From Mollicutes bacterium (GTDB taxonomy: Bacteria > Bacillota_I > Bacilli_A > Izemoplasmatales > Izemoplasmataceae): a DNA stretch of 32,014 bases. The position numbers were made by a program, and so were the translations under genes. The stretch's first letter is position 1, and the number at the start of each line of letters is the position of its first letter. The notes beneath the pieces were generated by a model. That model ran no database searches. It was not told where the DNA came from and worked only from the letters and a program-made list of their open reading frames with translations. This document shows, piece by piece, positions 23,981-31,724 of the stretch. The stretch covers positions 1 through 32,014 of the forward strand of contig PWME01000034.1 in NCBI GenBank assembly GCA_003559235.1. Reading direction: 5' to 3'.

Positions 23981-24025
23981 TACATACCCCATACCTTAAG
24001 ACAAGTTTAGATAATGCATTACCCT

Positions 24026-24054
24026 TTTACAACCTTAGATAAGTACGCTATAAT
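24026..24054 (+). promoter_or_regulatory. promoter of the gamma carbonic anhydrase gene
   Basis: TTTACA (24026-24031), 17 bases, TATAAT (24049-24054), 49 bases before the ATG. Confidence 0.6.
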
Positions 24055-24103
24055 GATAACGAACCTTAAAGCAATTGATATCTTTTTGTGAAAGGCTGAT
24101 TGT

Positions 24104-24604
24104 ATGAAAAAAAACTATAAAGATACCGTCATGAACCTGTCAAAGACAACCGCCTTGTTTGAAGGCGCTAAATTGAGTGGTTCTATTACAACGGGAGAAC
24201 ATGTCGGCATTTGGTTTAACGCAGTTTTGCGGGGTGATATGGCACCCATCACCATCGGTGATAATACCAACATTCAAGATAATGCGGTTGTGCATACCAA
24301 TACCGATATGCCAACAACCATCGGCAATAACGTCACCATAGGTCATAGCGCAATTGTGCATGCCGCACACGTAGAAGATGACGCATTAATTGGTATGGGA
24401 AGTATTATTCTTGATGGGGCAACCGTAAAAAAAGGTGCGTTCGTCGCTGCTGGGACTATTGTGCCGCCAGGAAAAACCGTTCCAGAAAACACGCTTGTCA
24501 TGGGCAATCCCATGAGAATTGTAAAAGCATTATCCGATGAAGAAAGAGCAGCAATGCGAAAAAATAAGGATGGTTATGTAACCCTTAAAGATCAATACAC
24601 GTAA
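24104..24604 (+). CDS. gamma-class carbonic anhydrase family protein (left-handed beta-helix)
   Basis: A 166-residue hexapeptide-repeat protein. The repeats (IGDNTNI, IGNNVTIG, IGMGSIILDGA, VAAGTIVPPG) form the left-handed beta-helix, and the three zinc histidines of the gamma carbonic anhydrase family are present as His64 in NAVVHTN, His81 in IGHSA and His86 in IVHAA. WFNAVLRGDMAPI is the family's typical opening. Catalytic activity as a carbonic anhydrase is plausible, but many relatives (YrdA, PaaY) have other or unknown roles. AAAGGC lies 8-9 bases before the ATG. Monocistronic. Confidence 0.92.
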   Translation: MKKNYKDTVMNLSKTTALFEGAKLSGSITTGEHVGIWFNAVLRGDMAPITIGDNTNIQDNAVVHTNTDMPTTIGNNVTIGHSAIVHAAHVEDDALIGMGSIILDGATVKKGAFVAAGTIVPPGKTVPENTLVMGNPMRIVKALSDEERAAMRKNKDGYVTLKDQYT

Positions 24605-24627
24605 AAAGCGGCAACAAAGCCGCTTTT
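24604..24627. terminator. bidirectional terminator
   Basis: AAAAGCGGC (24604-24612) pairs with GCCGCTTTT (24619-24627). T runs follow on both strands (five on the minus), serving the carbonic anhydrase gene and the convergent DUF3137-like gene. Confidence 0.75.
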
Positions 24628-25507
24628 ATAATGCTTCCTTATCTACGAGTAAACGGTCAACACGCCGGTGATTGAACGCAATTTGTTCAGTAAGTTGATG
24701 CAATGTTTCTTGTGTCATGGTGCGCTTTCGCCTATCCATTTTATGGGGCTCAATGGCAACGTGCACCGTTTCTTCTAAGGCGCTGATATAAAGATGTTTA
24801 ACCCTATCGTCTTCAAACAACTTCTGGGCATGGTCAAGCATCATTTCAACATGCTTAGGCACACGCTCTCCCGCCTCAACAAACAACGACACTTTCCCAG
24901 CTTGTTTAACACGTGTAAAGGATACACCTTTTAATGACGGTCTTCCGCGCGTGCGAATTTGGTAAAACACATCGTGCTTTTGTTTAAGGATATAATAATA
25001 CCCATTAAAAACAACACTTGAGGCATTCCCAGTACTTACCACAAAATGGGTATCATAAAGCGTATAGGGTATGCCTTCAGGAGACGTTCCTTCAATCGCA
25101 AAACGGTTTTTTACAAACGCCCCACGGGTAAACAACCCTGCGTTTTTATTACGCTCTTCCATACCCGCTTTTTTTGGATACGCTGTATACGTTAAATCTT
25201 CCGATTCAAACGCATTGAACCCTTCCACAACTTTTGGCATGACATGTTCATAAAGCGGCCGTTCACTAACATAAAACAGATAGACCATGAGCCCGATGAT
25301 AAAGAGTACCCCAGCAACGCCAAGAATAACAAAAACAACAATATCAAAACGCGCATCGACCGCATCAAAAAACGACAGCGCTTCAAACGCTAAGATTACG
25401 ACGACCAACGCCAATACAAACATGCTGTTGCGTAAGGTTTTACGCCAAGCATGGGCTTCTTTTTGATAGGTTCTAATAAGCATTTCCATGTCATGTGGGT
25501 TCATCAT
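24626..25507 (-). CDS. two-helix membrane protein, DUF3137-like
   Basis: About 293 residues. Two hydrophobic helices lie near the N terminus (NSMFVLALVVVILAFEALSFF and IVVFVILGVAGVLFIIGLMVYLF), followed by a ~200-residue soluble domain resembling DUF3137 (segments such as AIEGTSPEGIPYTLYDTHFVV and VFNGYYYILK). Family assignment is by general appearance only. The start is the ATG at 25507, with GGAGGT seven bases upstream; it overlaps the stop of the EIIA-like gene by 17 bases, so the two are probably translated together. Function unknown. Confidence 0.7.
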   Translation of the reverse strand: MMNPHDMEMLIRTYQKEAHAWRKTLRNSMFVLALVVVILAFEALSFFDAVDARFDIVVFVILGVAGVLFIIGLMVYLFYVSERPLYEHVMPKVVEGFNAFESEDLTYTAYPKKAGMEERNKNAGLFTRGAFVKNRFAIEGTSPEGIPYTLYDTHFVVSTGNASSVVFNGYYYILKQKHDVFYQIRTRGRPSLKGVSFTRVKQAGKVSLFVEAGERVPKHVEMMLDHAQKLFEDDRVKHLYISALEETVHVAIEPHKMDRRKRTMTQETLHQLTEQIAFNHRRVDRLLVDKEAL

Positions 25508-25949
25508 TAGGCATACCTCCAAAATGAGATTTTAACGACTGCTTTAGTGCTGAACGCATTCGATCTTGACGGTATAGCTTATCATCCGTAGACGCTTCCA
25601 TCACAAACCGTGTCAACGTTTTTAAAAGGACAATATGCAACGCCTCATCGCGTGCCCCAAACACAAACACATGGTGTAAGGTTTTATCAAAATATCCAAC
25701 CCCATTTTTCACATGCATGTACGCGATAAACTCTTTGCGAACATGTTCGCTCGGACGCGCATGGAATAATACAACGTGGTCATTCATCACAAACACGGTT
25801 TTTGATTCTAAAACCGCATCCACAATATCCTTTAAATAAATCGCGCTCATCACTTTGCGATGCAACGCATCACTCGCCGCTTCATAAAGTGCTGTTTCCC
25901 ATGTATCGATTGAGCGTTTGGTTTGGTAGGAAAAATAATAATCACGCAT
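25491..25949 (-). CDS. orphan PTS EIIA-like (type 2 / ascorbate-like) protein
   Basis: About 152 residues resembling the EIIA domain of fructose/ascorbate phosphotransferase systems: DIVDAVLESKTVFV, then VVLFHARPSEHV in place of the family's ALPHARP (phosphoryl His would be His63), then HHVFVFGARDEALHIVLLKTLTRFV. No EIIB, EIIC, HPr or EI gene is nearby, so a regulatory, PtsN-like role is more likely than sugar uptake (inference). Start at ATG 25949, supported by GGGAGGT; the track's 19 extra residues are not supported. Coupled to the DUF3137-like gene. Confidence 0.72.
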   Translation of the reverse strand: MRDYYFSYQTKRSIDTWETALYEAASDALHRKVMSAIYLKDIVDAVLESKTVFVMNDHVVLFHARPSEHVRKEFIAYMHVKNGVGYFDKTLHHVFVFGARDEALHIVLLKTLTRFVMEASTDDKLYRQDRMRSALKQSLKSHFGGMPNDEPT

Positions 25950-25977
25950 GCCGTTACCTCCCTCGCAAAGCAACTTT

Positions 25978-25986
25978 ATTTTACCA
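25978..25986 (-). promoter_or_regulatory. extended -10 promoter of the EIIA-like gene
   Basis: On the minus strand TGGTAAAAT, with TAAAAT at 25978-25983; TGAAAA stands 17 bases upstream as a weak -35. Confidence 0.4.
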
Positions 25987-26020
25987 TGTTTGCGCAGTGT
26001 TTTCACGCATTTAGGTCCTC

Positions 26021-26036
26021 GCGATTAAGAAATCGC
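26021..26036. other. short perfect hairpin between divergent promoters
   Basis: GCGATT and AATCGC separated by AAGA form a 6-bp stem. No T run follows on either strand, so it is not a terminator; it may be an operator-like inverted repeat between the EIIA-like and CYTH genes. Confidence 0.25.
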
Positions 26037-26079
26037 AACTTATCGCCTCACATCACTAAACAAATTACAAAAAATATTG

Positions 26080-26085
26080 TATAAT
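26080..26085 (+). promoter_or_regulatory. -10 box of the CYTH gene
   Basis: TATAAT 36 bases before the chosen ATG; the spaced -35 (TAAACA) is weak. Confidence 0.4.
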
Positions 26086-26120
26086 GAACATACAAACACA
26101 CCACGCAAAGGGGAATGGGT

Positions 26121-26717
26121 ATGGCCAAAGAACGTAGAACACTTGATAAAGAACTACGGCATGCACTCGATAAGAAATCTTGCCATGAAATAATGGACTA
26201 TTTAATGGTGGAGTTTTCTGACCGCCGTGATTTTCATTACAATTATTATTTCGATACACCAGATAATGATTTAGATAAACGTGATTCCACGTTAAGATTA
26301 AGAACCATTGTAAAGGGTGATGACATCAGTTATCATCTCTCTTTAAAAATGCCTACGGTTCATAAAAACACCTTTTTGGAGTATCATGAAGTTCTCGATG
26401 AACGAGAATTTCGTTCCCTTGCCTATGAAAACAGACTTCCCAAAGGAGAAATATCGGATTTAACGTCGATTCACGGTGGCAATATTCACCTTATAAACAT
26501 GATTAAAGTAAATCGTGTCTTTGGTCTTTATCAAAACAACAAAGTCTTCTTCGATAAGATTTCTCAAAAAGGGGAAACCTATTATGAAATCGGCATGAAT
26601 ATCGACGCAAACGATGCTGCTCTCATAGATAAAAAAACTAAGCAGTTCCATGGGCTATTAAAAAAGTTTGATATTGAATTTGAACATGCTGGAAGACGCT
26701 CTGAACGCTATCGCTGA
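26121..26717 (+). CDS. CYTH domain protein (YjbK-like triphosphate-tunnel enzyme)
   Basis: A 198-residue protein with the features of the CYTH fold: an N-terminal LDKELRHAL strand, YNYYFDTPDNDLDKRDSTLRLRT with alternating basic residues, and YHLSLKMP, followed by further Glu/Lys-rich strands. Members hydrolyse inorganic triphosphate or thiamine triphosphate or bind such ligands in a charged tunnel. The N-terminal motif (KELR) is looser than the canonical ExExK, so activity is uncertain. I start at the second ATG (26121), seven bases after AAAGGGG; the first ATG (26115) is too close. Followed by a terminator; no RelA-like or thiamine gene is adjacent. Confidence 0.83.
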   Translation: MAKERRTLDKELRHALDKKSCHEIMDYLMVEFSDRRDFHYNYYFDTPDNDLDKRDSTLRLRTIVKGDDISYHLSLKMPTVHKNTFLEYHEVLDEREFRSLAYENRLPKGEISDLTSIHGGNIHLINMIKVNRVFGLYQNNKVFFDKISQKGETYYEIGMNIDANDAALIDKKTKQFHGLLKKFDIEFEHAGRRSERYR

Positions 26718-26720
26718 AGT

Positions 26721-26747
26721 AGACGCCCAATCGGGCGTCTTTTATTT
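26721..26747 (+). terminator. terminator of the CYTH gene
   Basis: AGACGCCC (26721-26728) pairs with GGGCGTCT (26733-26740), loop AATC, followed by TTTATTT. Confidence 0.85.
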
Positions 26748-26752
26748 AAGCA

Positions 26753-26811
26753 TAAAAAAAGCGGCTATTCCGCTCGAAAAAGCGCATCAACGCGCCATAA
26801 AATAGCCGCTT
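26753..26811 (-). terminator. long-stem terminator of the PH-domain gene
   Basis: On the minus strand AAGCGGCTATT (26801-26811) pairs perfectly with AATAGCCGCTT (26759-26769) over 11 bp, enclosing 31 bases that contain a small GCG/CGC stem, followed by seven T. Confidence 0.82.
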
Positions 26812-26820
26812 AAATCGTTC

Positions 26821-27291
26821 TTATTGTAATTGCCAAATGGTGGCGAGCTGTGTATAAAGAACTTCTTGAAGACTATCAATCTTTCCAATGCTTTCTAAAA
26901 CCACTTTCGTTCCACCGGTTGTAAAAAGAACAACCGATCCATACTTGAATAGTGACCCAAGTGAACGACGTTCAACATGGTAATGTGTCACATTCTTAAG
27001 CGGAACAATCGAACGAACCGCTTGTAAAGACAAGTGTTTCGTTACCACGACACGGTCACTGTAAACGTCTACACTTAAGCGTTTACGCGCCAACAACCGA
27101 ATGACAACTACCAGCAAATACAGTACTAAGAGTCCTAAGAAAATGAATCCCGCATACGGTACACCCGCAATTAATAAGACAAGACCCAACAAGACAACAA
27201 ACAAAAATGCAATCATAATCGGTTTAAGTAAAAAATGAATCACAGTGTAACGAGAGGACTTCGCAGTAATCAATGCTTCTTGCTTTTCCAT
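26821..27291 (-). CDS. membrane protein with bacterial PH domain (YdbS/YdbT-like)
   Basis: A 156-residue protein with a helical hairpin in the membrane (IMIAFLFVVLLGLVLLIAGVPYAGFIFLGLLVLYLLVVV) followed by a ~80-residue bPH_2-like domain (LSVDVYSDRVVVTKHLSLQAVRSIVPLKNVTHYHVERRSLG). The family is membrane-associated and mostly uncharacterised. AGGAGG precedes the ATG. It has its own promoter and terminator, so it is probably not part of the mrp operon that ends just upstream. Confidence 0.75.
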   Translation of the reverse strand: MEKQEALITAKSSRYTVIHFLLKPIMIAFLFVVLLGLVLLIAGVPYAGFIFLGLLVLYLLVVVIRLLARKRLSVDVYSDRVVVTKHLSLQAVRSIVPLKNVTHYHVERRSLGSLFKYGSVVLFTTGGTKVVLESIGKIDSLQEVLYTQLATIWQLQ

Positions 27292-27329
27292 AAATACCCT
27301 CCTACAAGTACTTGCAAACTTATATTTTG

Positions 27330-27338
27330 ATTATATCA
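27330..27338 (-). promoter_or_regulatory. extended -10 promoter of the PH-domain gene
   Basis: On the minus strand TGATATAAT (TATAAT at 27330-27335), 38 bases before the ATG. No clear terminator separates it from the end of mrpD. Confidence 0.45.
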
Positions 27339-27374
27339 TAAATTGATAAAAAACACAGTTAGATTTAAAAATCC

Positions 27375-28982
27375 TTATGGAATCAATACAAAATAAACAC
27401 TCATCACAACGACAAACATTATAAATACAAAGTTCGCGCTTTGAAATGATGGTTTGTATTCTCGAATCATCCGGATGGGTCGGTAATCTTTTTTAATGAT
27501 GAAGTAATAAATTAAGAACCCTATCGCAAGCGCCACAAAATAATCAAAAAAGGCATCAAAATTGAAAACACTTATATATGATAATTCAACCCCAAAAAAA
27601 CCATCGCTAATCGGAATATAAAAATTGCCTAATATGACACACGCAAACGCAAACCCCATCAATGCAATGCGATCAAAGGGGGCGTAAAGCCGCAATGTCA
27701 TACGCCGCGGTCCAAAAAATATTTGCGACATTTTAATAAATGATGTCGCCGTCCCAATATTAACCCCAAACAATATCCATGATTTCAATGTCGAGTCTTC
27801 AATCGAATATTTAATAATAGTTTTAGAAATAAAGCCATTAAAAAGTGGTGCGCCAGTAATCGAAAGCATTCCGACAATCATGAAGATACTTACCGCAGGC
27901 ATGGTTTTAAACACCCCACGCATATCGGACACATATTTCGTTCGATACGCTTTAATGATGACCCCTGCCCCAAGAAATAATAAACTTTTAAACAAAGCAT
28001 GGTTGAAGATGTGCAAAAGTCCCCCGTAAAACGTATCGAAATCTGGGCTTGATAACCCCATCATCACTATTCCAATTTGCGAGACGGTATGGTAGGCTAA
28101 TATTTGTTTGATGTCTTTTTGACTCACCGCAAACAAAACCCCAACCACAGCGGTCGCAGCCCCGACATAAAAGAAAAACTCGCCGCTTTCTAAGTTTGCG
28201 CCAGAAAACATTTGGTTAATGCGAATAAACATGTAAAGCCCGCCCTTTACAATCAAGCCACTCAATAAAGCACTAATCGCAGATTGTGCAACTCCATGCG
28301 CTTTAGGGAGCCATGAAAAAACGGGAAATAAAGCAGATTTAACCGCGATACCTGCCATCATTAAGACATACGCAAAGCGTACTGAGGTTGCCTCACCGAC
28401 TGAATCAATCGCTTCACCAATAACACCGACATTAATGGTCCCAAAAACATTGTACATAATAATGACGCCAATCAAAAAGACCAAAACACCACTTGCATTA
28501 AGCAAGATATAATAAACCGCAGCGCGGAAACTATCGCCACTTTTTTTAAAGGCAATTAAAATCGTCACTAAAATCGTTGTTAGTTCTAAAAACACAAACA
28601 TATTAAAAAGATCATACGTTTGTAATAATCCTAAAAATACCCCTTGTAAAAACATTAAGAAAAACAAAAACGTTCGGTTACTTTGACGTGTATCAAATGT
28701 ATAAATCAACACCATCCAAAAACTAAAAAGCGTTAAAAAGATAAACGACATGCTGATTTCATCGTTTATTAAACTGATACCAATACGCAAGTCCCAATCC
28801 CCAAACACAATAAGGGTTGAAGCCCATTGATCAGAAAACTCACGGTAATAAAGCACAGCTAAAATTGTCATAGCAAGCTGTGCGATAAACGTTAAATACT
28901 TTACAGCACTATGTTTGTATAAATAAATAACTAATGCTGTAAAAACAGGAATGATAATAAGCAAAACTGAAAAAAACGCCAT
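27375..28982 (-). CDS. mrpD: Na+/H+ antiporter subunit MrpD (NuoN/NuoL-like, MbhH type)
   Basis: About 535 residues and roughly 14 membrane helices, the only large antiporter-type subunit in the operon. The ion-path residues of this family are visible: Glu133 in MFVFLELTTILVTI, Lys215 in AGIAVKSALFPVFSWLPKAH and Lys246 in SGLIVKGGLYMF; KDIKQILAYHTVSQIG follows. The start is the ATG at 28982, overlapping the mrpC stop as TAATG with GGAGCG upstream; the 12 extra track residues are not supported. It is the last gene of the operon. No second large subunit (MrpA) follows. Confidence 0.93.
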   Translation of the reverse strand: MAFFSVLLIIIPVFTALVIYLYKHSAVKYLTFIAQLAMTILAVLYYREFSDQWASTLIVFGDWDLRIGISLINDEISMSFIFLTLFSFWMVLIYTFDTRQSNRTFLFFLMFLQGVFLGLLQTYDLFNMFVFLELTTILVTILIAFKKSGDSFRAAVYYILLNASGVLVFLIGVIIMYNVFGTINVGVIGEAIDSVGEATSVRFAYVLMMAGIAVKSALFPVFSWLPKAHGVAQSAISALLSGLIVKGGLYMFIRINQMFSGANLESGEFFFYVGAATAVVGVLFAVSQKDIKQILAYHTVSQIGIVMMGLSSPDFDTFYGGLLHIFNHALFKSLLFLGAGVIIKAYRTKYVSDMRGVFKTMPAVSIFMIVGMLSITGAPLFNGFISKTIIKYSIEDSTLKSWILFGVNIGTATSFIKMSQIFFGPRRMTLRLYAPFDRIALMGFAFACVILGNFYIPISDGFFGVELSYISVFNFDAFFDYFVALAIGFLIYYFIIKKDYRPIRMIREYKPSFQSANFVFIMFVVVMSVYFVLIP

Positions 28983-29317
28983 TATCTGCCACGCTCCATG
29001 CCAAGCACATCTACCCACTCGACACTACCAAAATGATGGAACACTTTAATACAAAGCATCAACGACAAACTCGTCACGGTTGAACCAATAACAATCGTCG
29101 TAATCATTAATGCTTGTGGAAGCGGATCGGCAATCAATGTATCAGGAATAATATCAACTGGTATCCGTCCACCGTCTAAATTTCCCATGTTCAAAAATAA
29201 TAAAATAACTCCCGACTCGATAATTGTTACACAAAATACGCTTTTGATAATATTCGTACTCGTCGCCAAACCGTAAAAACCGATTAGTATGACGATGAAG
29301 GTTAGTAATGGATCCAT
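28982..29317 (-). CDS. mrpC: Na+/H+ antiporter subunit MrpC (NuoK-like)
   Basis: A 111-residue three-helix membrane protein. IIKSVFCVTIIESGVILLFLNMG and the hallmark ADPLPQALMITTIVIGSTVTSLSLML identify the MrpC/NuoK family. It begins one base after the mrpB stop and its stop overlaps the mrpD start. Confidence 0.93.
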   Translation of the reverse strand: MDPLLTFIVILIGFYGLATSTNIIKSVFCVTIIESGVILLFLNMGNLDGGRIPVDIIPDTLIADPLPQALMITTIVIGSTVTSLSLMLCIKVFHHFGSVEWVDVLGMERGR

Positions 29318-29318
29318 C

Positions 29319-30011
29319 TCATCGTCCCTCCTTCAAAAACGCCGTAAAGATTGCCCATAATCCTAAAGCAACTTTAAAGCCAATCAAGACATTAAGCACA
29401 ACAAGGTAAATCGACTTTGCGTCCGCTGATGACTCAAGCGGAAACACATTCGTAAAAAATGCACCTCTGGTAAAATAACTTGCTGTTGCCAAAAGCAAAA
29501 TGGCAATGTATATATATTTTTCAACCGTTACAATCAAGTTAATGTTTGTGTCTTTTTCTGCATCAATGTAATAAAGAATCAAAATTGCCGTTGCAACAAT
29601 CGCGCCCCCTTGAAACCCACCACCTGGTGATAGATGGCCGTTAATAATAACATAAAAACCAAATGCCAACATCAACGGATAAACCAAGCGACTGAATGTC
29701 ACAAACAAGTCAGGCGTTTTAAACTTATCAATCATAAACTGTGCATTTTTTTCTTCAATTTCATGTCGGCTAATCCAAATAACCCCAGAGACCGCAATAA
29801 GCAATATACCCGCTTCAAACAAACTGTCAAACAAACGATAATCTAGTAAGATGGATGTGACTAAGTTTTTCGACCCTGTTTCTGCCTCAGCGTAACGCGA
29901 AAAATAATCCTTTCCAAACGTATTGTATAGTGCTTCAAGGTTTTCATAGGCGCCAAAAAATACATAAAACAAAAACCCTAACATGCCAATTAATACGATA
30001 TGTTTAATCAC
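29319..30011 (-). CDS. mrpB: Na+/H+ antiporter subunit MrpB with MbhE-like N-terminal part
   Basis: About 230 residues. The C-terminal ~140 residues are MrpB: FVTFSRLVYPLMLAFGFYVIINGHLSPGGGFQGGAI, then further helices. The N-terminal ~90 residues contain NLVTSILLDYRLFDSLFEAGILLIAVSGV, the segment found at the end of full MrpA or in MbhE, so this is an MbhE+MbhF-type fusion. The start is uncertain: the track ATG at 30053 would overlap the upstream gene by 50 bases; I favour the GTG at 30009-30011 (eight-base overlap GTGATTAA), but GTG 30020 or ATG 30050 cannot be excluded. Confidence 0.88.
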   Translation of the reverse strand: MIKHIVLIGMLGFLFYVFFGAYENLEALYNTFGKDYFSRYAEAETGSKNLVTSILLDYRLFDSLFEAGILLIAVSGVIWISRHEIEEKNAQFMIDKFKTPDLFVTFSRLVYPLMLAFGFYVIINGHLSPGGGFQGGAIVATAILILYYIDAEKDTNINLIVTVEKYIYIAILLLATASYFTRGAFFTNVFPLESSADAKSIYLVVLNVLIGFKVALGLWAIFTAFLKEGR

Positions 30012-30570
30012 CGAAATCACGATCCTTGAACTTGATGACTTCAATATCATCATAGTCCTTCGCCATTTGTTCTAACTTATTCATTAAAATGCTTGATGCC
30101 TTTCCTTTTAAAACATAAACCCCACGTTCTTCATCATGGGAGACAATTAAATCAACATTCGTGTCTTCACATAATTTTTGGTCTTTACCAGACCCTAAAG
30201 AACATAAACGGACATCATTACACAAATTCAACTCTAAATGATAATAATCGGTAAACCGCTTAAGTAGTATGTACCCTCGTCCAGTAAAGGTATTGTCGCT
30301 GATGATGAAATCATCCATCGCTTTATCTAAGACAATGAACTCACGTTGCCGCGAAATACTAATAACGTAAATTAATGGAATAATCGCACTGCCAATCGCC
30401 ACTTCCGCAATCGCCACATCGGGCGCACGATTAATAACATAAAGACTTGCCGTAATGAGTGAGAACGTTGTAATTAAGATAATAATCGTGCCGTTGTTTT
30501 TATGAACCACAATGGCAATTGCCATAATGATAAGCAACACTTGAAGTGCATAAGCCGTAAAGTCGAGCAT
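30004..30570 (-). CDS. MbhD/DUF4040-type Mrp subunit (MrpA C-terminal module) with extra soluble tail
   Basis: About 188 residues. The first ~80 hold three helices and INRAPDVAIAEVAIGSAIIPLIYVI, the MbhD/DUF4040 motif that forms the C-terminal part of MrpA in other bacteria. The remaining ~105 residues are soluble, contain three cysteines (LNLCNDVRLCS and QKLCED) and VDLIVSHDEERGVYVLKGKAS, and are not expected in MbhD; I do not recognise this domain. I start at the ATG at 30568-30570, seven bases after GGGTGA; the track's longer N terminus overlaps mrpG heavily. Confidence 0.82.
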   Translation of the reverse strand: MLDFTAYALQVLLIIMAIAIVVHKNNGTIIILITTFSLITASLYVINRAPDVAIAEVAIGSAIIPLIYVISISRQREFIVLDKAMDDFIISDNTFTGRGYILLKRFTDYYHLELNLCNDVRLCSLGSGKDQKLCEDTNVDLIVSHDEERGVYVLKGKASSILMNKLEQMAKDYDDIEVIKFKDRDFGD

Positions 30571-30577
30571 CGTCAAA

Positions 30578-30925
30578 TCACCCATACAGGTCACGCTCCT
30601 TCTCTTGTGCTTTTTCACGATCGGCTTTGCTTTCAAGACGTTTAATATCAACACCTGTTAAATACGCACTACGAATATTAACATGCGAACTAATAGGGGT
30701 CGTAATCAATAAAAACCCAATCAACAAAATAAAACGAATGACGTAATTGTATTCTGTAATATTAATGAGCATAAGGGCAATCAAAATCGACAAACTGCCA
30801 ACGGTGTCAATGGTGGCTGCACTTAAAATACGCGTGTAGATGTTTTTTAAGCGGAAAATCGCAACCAATCCAAACACAATAAACAGCCATGAAAGGATCA
30901 AAATGAAAATGACAATAGCATTCAT
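30578..30925 (-). CDS. mrpG: Na+/H+ antiporter subunit MrpG
   Basis: A 115-residue protein with three helices and a charged C terminus. FRLKNIYTRILSAATIDTVGSLSILIAL corresponds to the conserved MrpG segment. AGGGGGG precedes the ATG, which overlaps the mrpF stop as ATGA. Confidence 0.88.
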   Translation of the reverse strand: MNAIVIFILILSWLFIVFGLVAIFRLKNIYTRILSAATIDTVGSLSILIALMLINITEYNYVIRFILLIGFLLITTPISSHVNIRSAYLTGVDIKRLESKADREKAQEKERDLYG

Positions 30926-31200
30926 TTTTCGCGCCCCCCTGTCATGATATATTTTGATAAGAGCGTAATGGTTAAAAAGCCAACAATACCATACGCAATC
31001 GCAATGTCTAAAATCAAGTTGCTATCTTCCCAAATCGCAAACACTGCCATAAACATTAACACTTTAGCACTGATCAAGTTAATCATTAAAATACGATCCC
31101 AAATTGTTGGTCCGATAACCATTTTCACAAAACTTACCGCAACGGCGAGTATCAACATAAACAGCGTAAAAATTAAAAACCACTCTACCATAGGATGCAT
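30922..31200 (-). CDS. mrpF: Na+/H+ antiporter subunit MrpF
   Basis: A 92-residue three-helix protein. VIGPTIWDRILMINLISAKVLMFMAVFA and LILDIAIAYGIVGFLTITLLSKY are the family's conserved parts. The ATG overlaps the mrpE stop as TAATG; AAAGGTGA lies upstream within mrpE. Confidence 0.92.
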   Translation of the reverse strand: MHPMVEWFLIFTLFMLILAVAVSFVKMVIGPTIWDRILMINLISAKVLMFMAVFAIWEDSNLILDIAIAYGIVGFLTITLLSKYIMTGGREK

Positions 31201-31724
31201 TATTTATCACCTTTTTGTTTAAGCAAACGTTCAAATTTCTGACGAATCGGCTGTTCAAGCATTTCTGCACTAACCCCAGGTTTTGCCATCGTCATTACCG
31301 TAATGATATGCTTTTTAGAGTCTGTGTCGATGGTAATCGTTCCAGGTGTTAATGTTATCGAATTGGAAATAATCCCAATCAATACCGCATCTTCAACATC
31401 GAGCTCAATATCGAATATAACGGGTTCGTAGTGATGAGCGATTAAATTGAATACATAGGTAAACGAAGCTTTATAGATTTCATAAAATAAAAATACGACG
31501 TAAACGATGATGGTCCGAAACCGGACCGCCGCATACATATACCCTTTATCATCATAAAGAACATTGTACGTTGCGATTGTGACAACCCCACAAATAAAAA
31601 TACCCGCTAAAATAGTCTCAATCTCAAAATTAAGCGCCAATAAAAACCAAAAACCTAACAAAACAAGAAATAACTTATAGCGCATTTTGATAAAACGCAG
31701 TAATCGCTCTTTACGTGTTTTCAT
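31200..31724 (-). CDS. mrpE: Na+/H+ antiporter subunit MrpE
   Basis: A 174-residue protein, the first gene of the operon. Two or three N-terminal helices (YKLFLVLLGFWFLLALNFEIETILAGIFICGVVTIATYNVL, then a helix near FRTIIVYVVFLFYEIYKA) lead to the diagnostic ISNSITLTPGTITID and a soluble C-terminal domain ending in MLEQPIRQKFERLLKQKGDK. AGGAGTG precedes the ATG. The gene is preceded by a ~135-base leader with a strong hairpin. Confidence 0.93.
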   Translation of the reverse strand: MKTRKERLLRFIKMRYKLFLVLLGFWFLLALNFEIETILAGIFICGVVTIATYNVLYDDKGYMYAAVRFRTIIVYVVFLFYEIYKASFTYVFNLIAHHYEPVIFDIELDVEDAVLIGIISNSITLTPGTITIDTDSKKHIITVMTMAKPGVSAEMLEQPIRQKFERLLKQKGDK

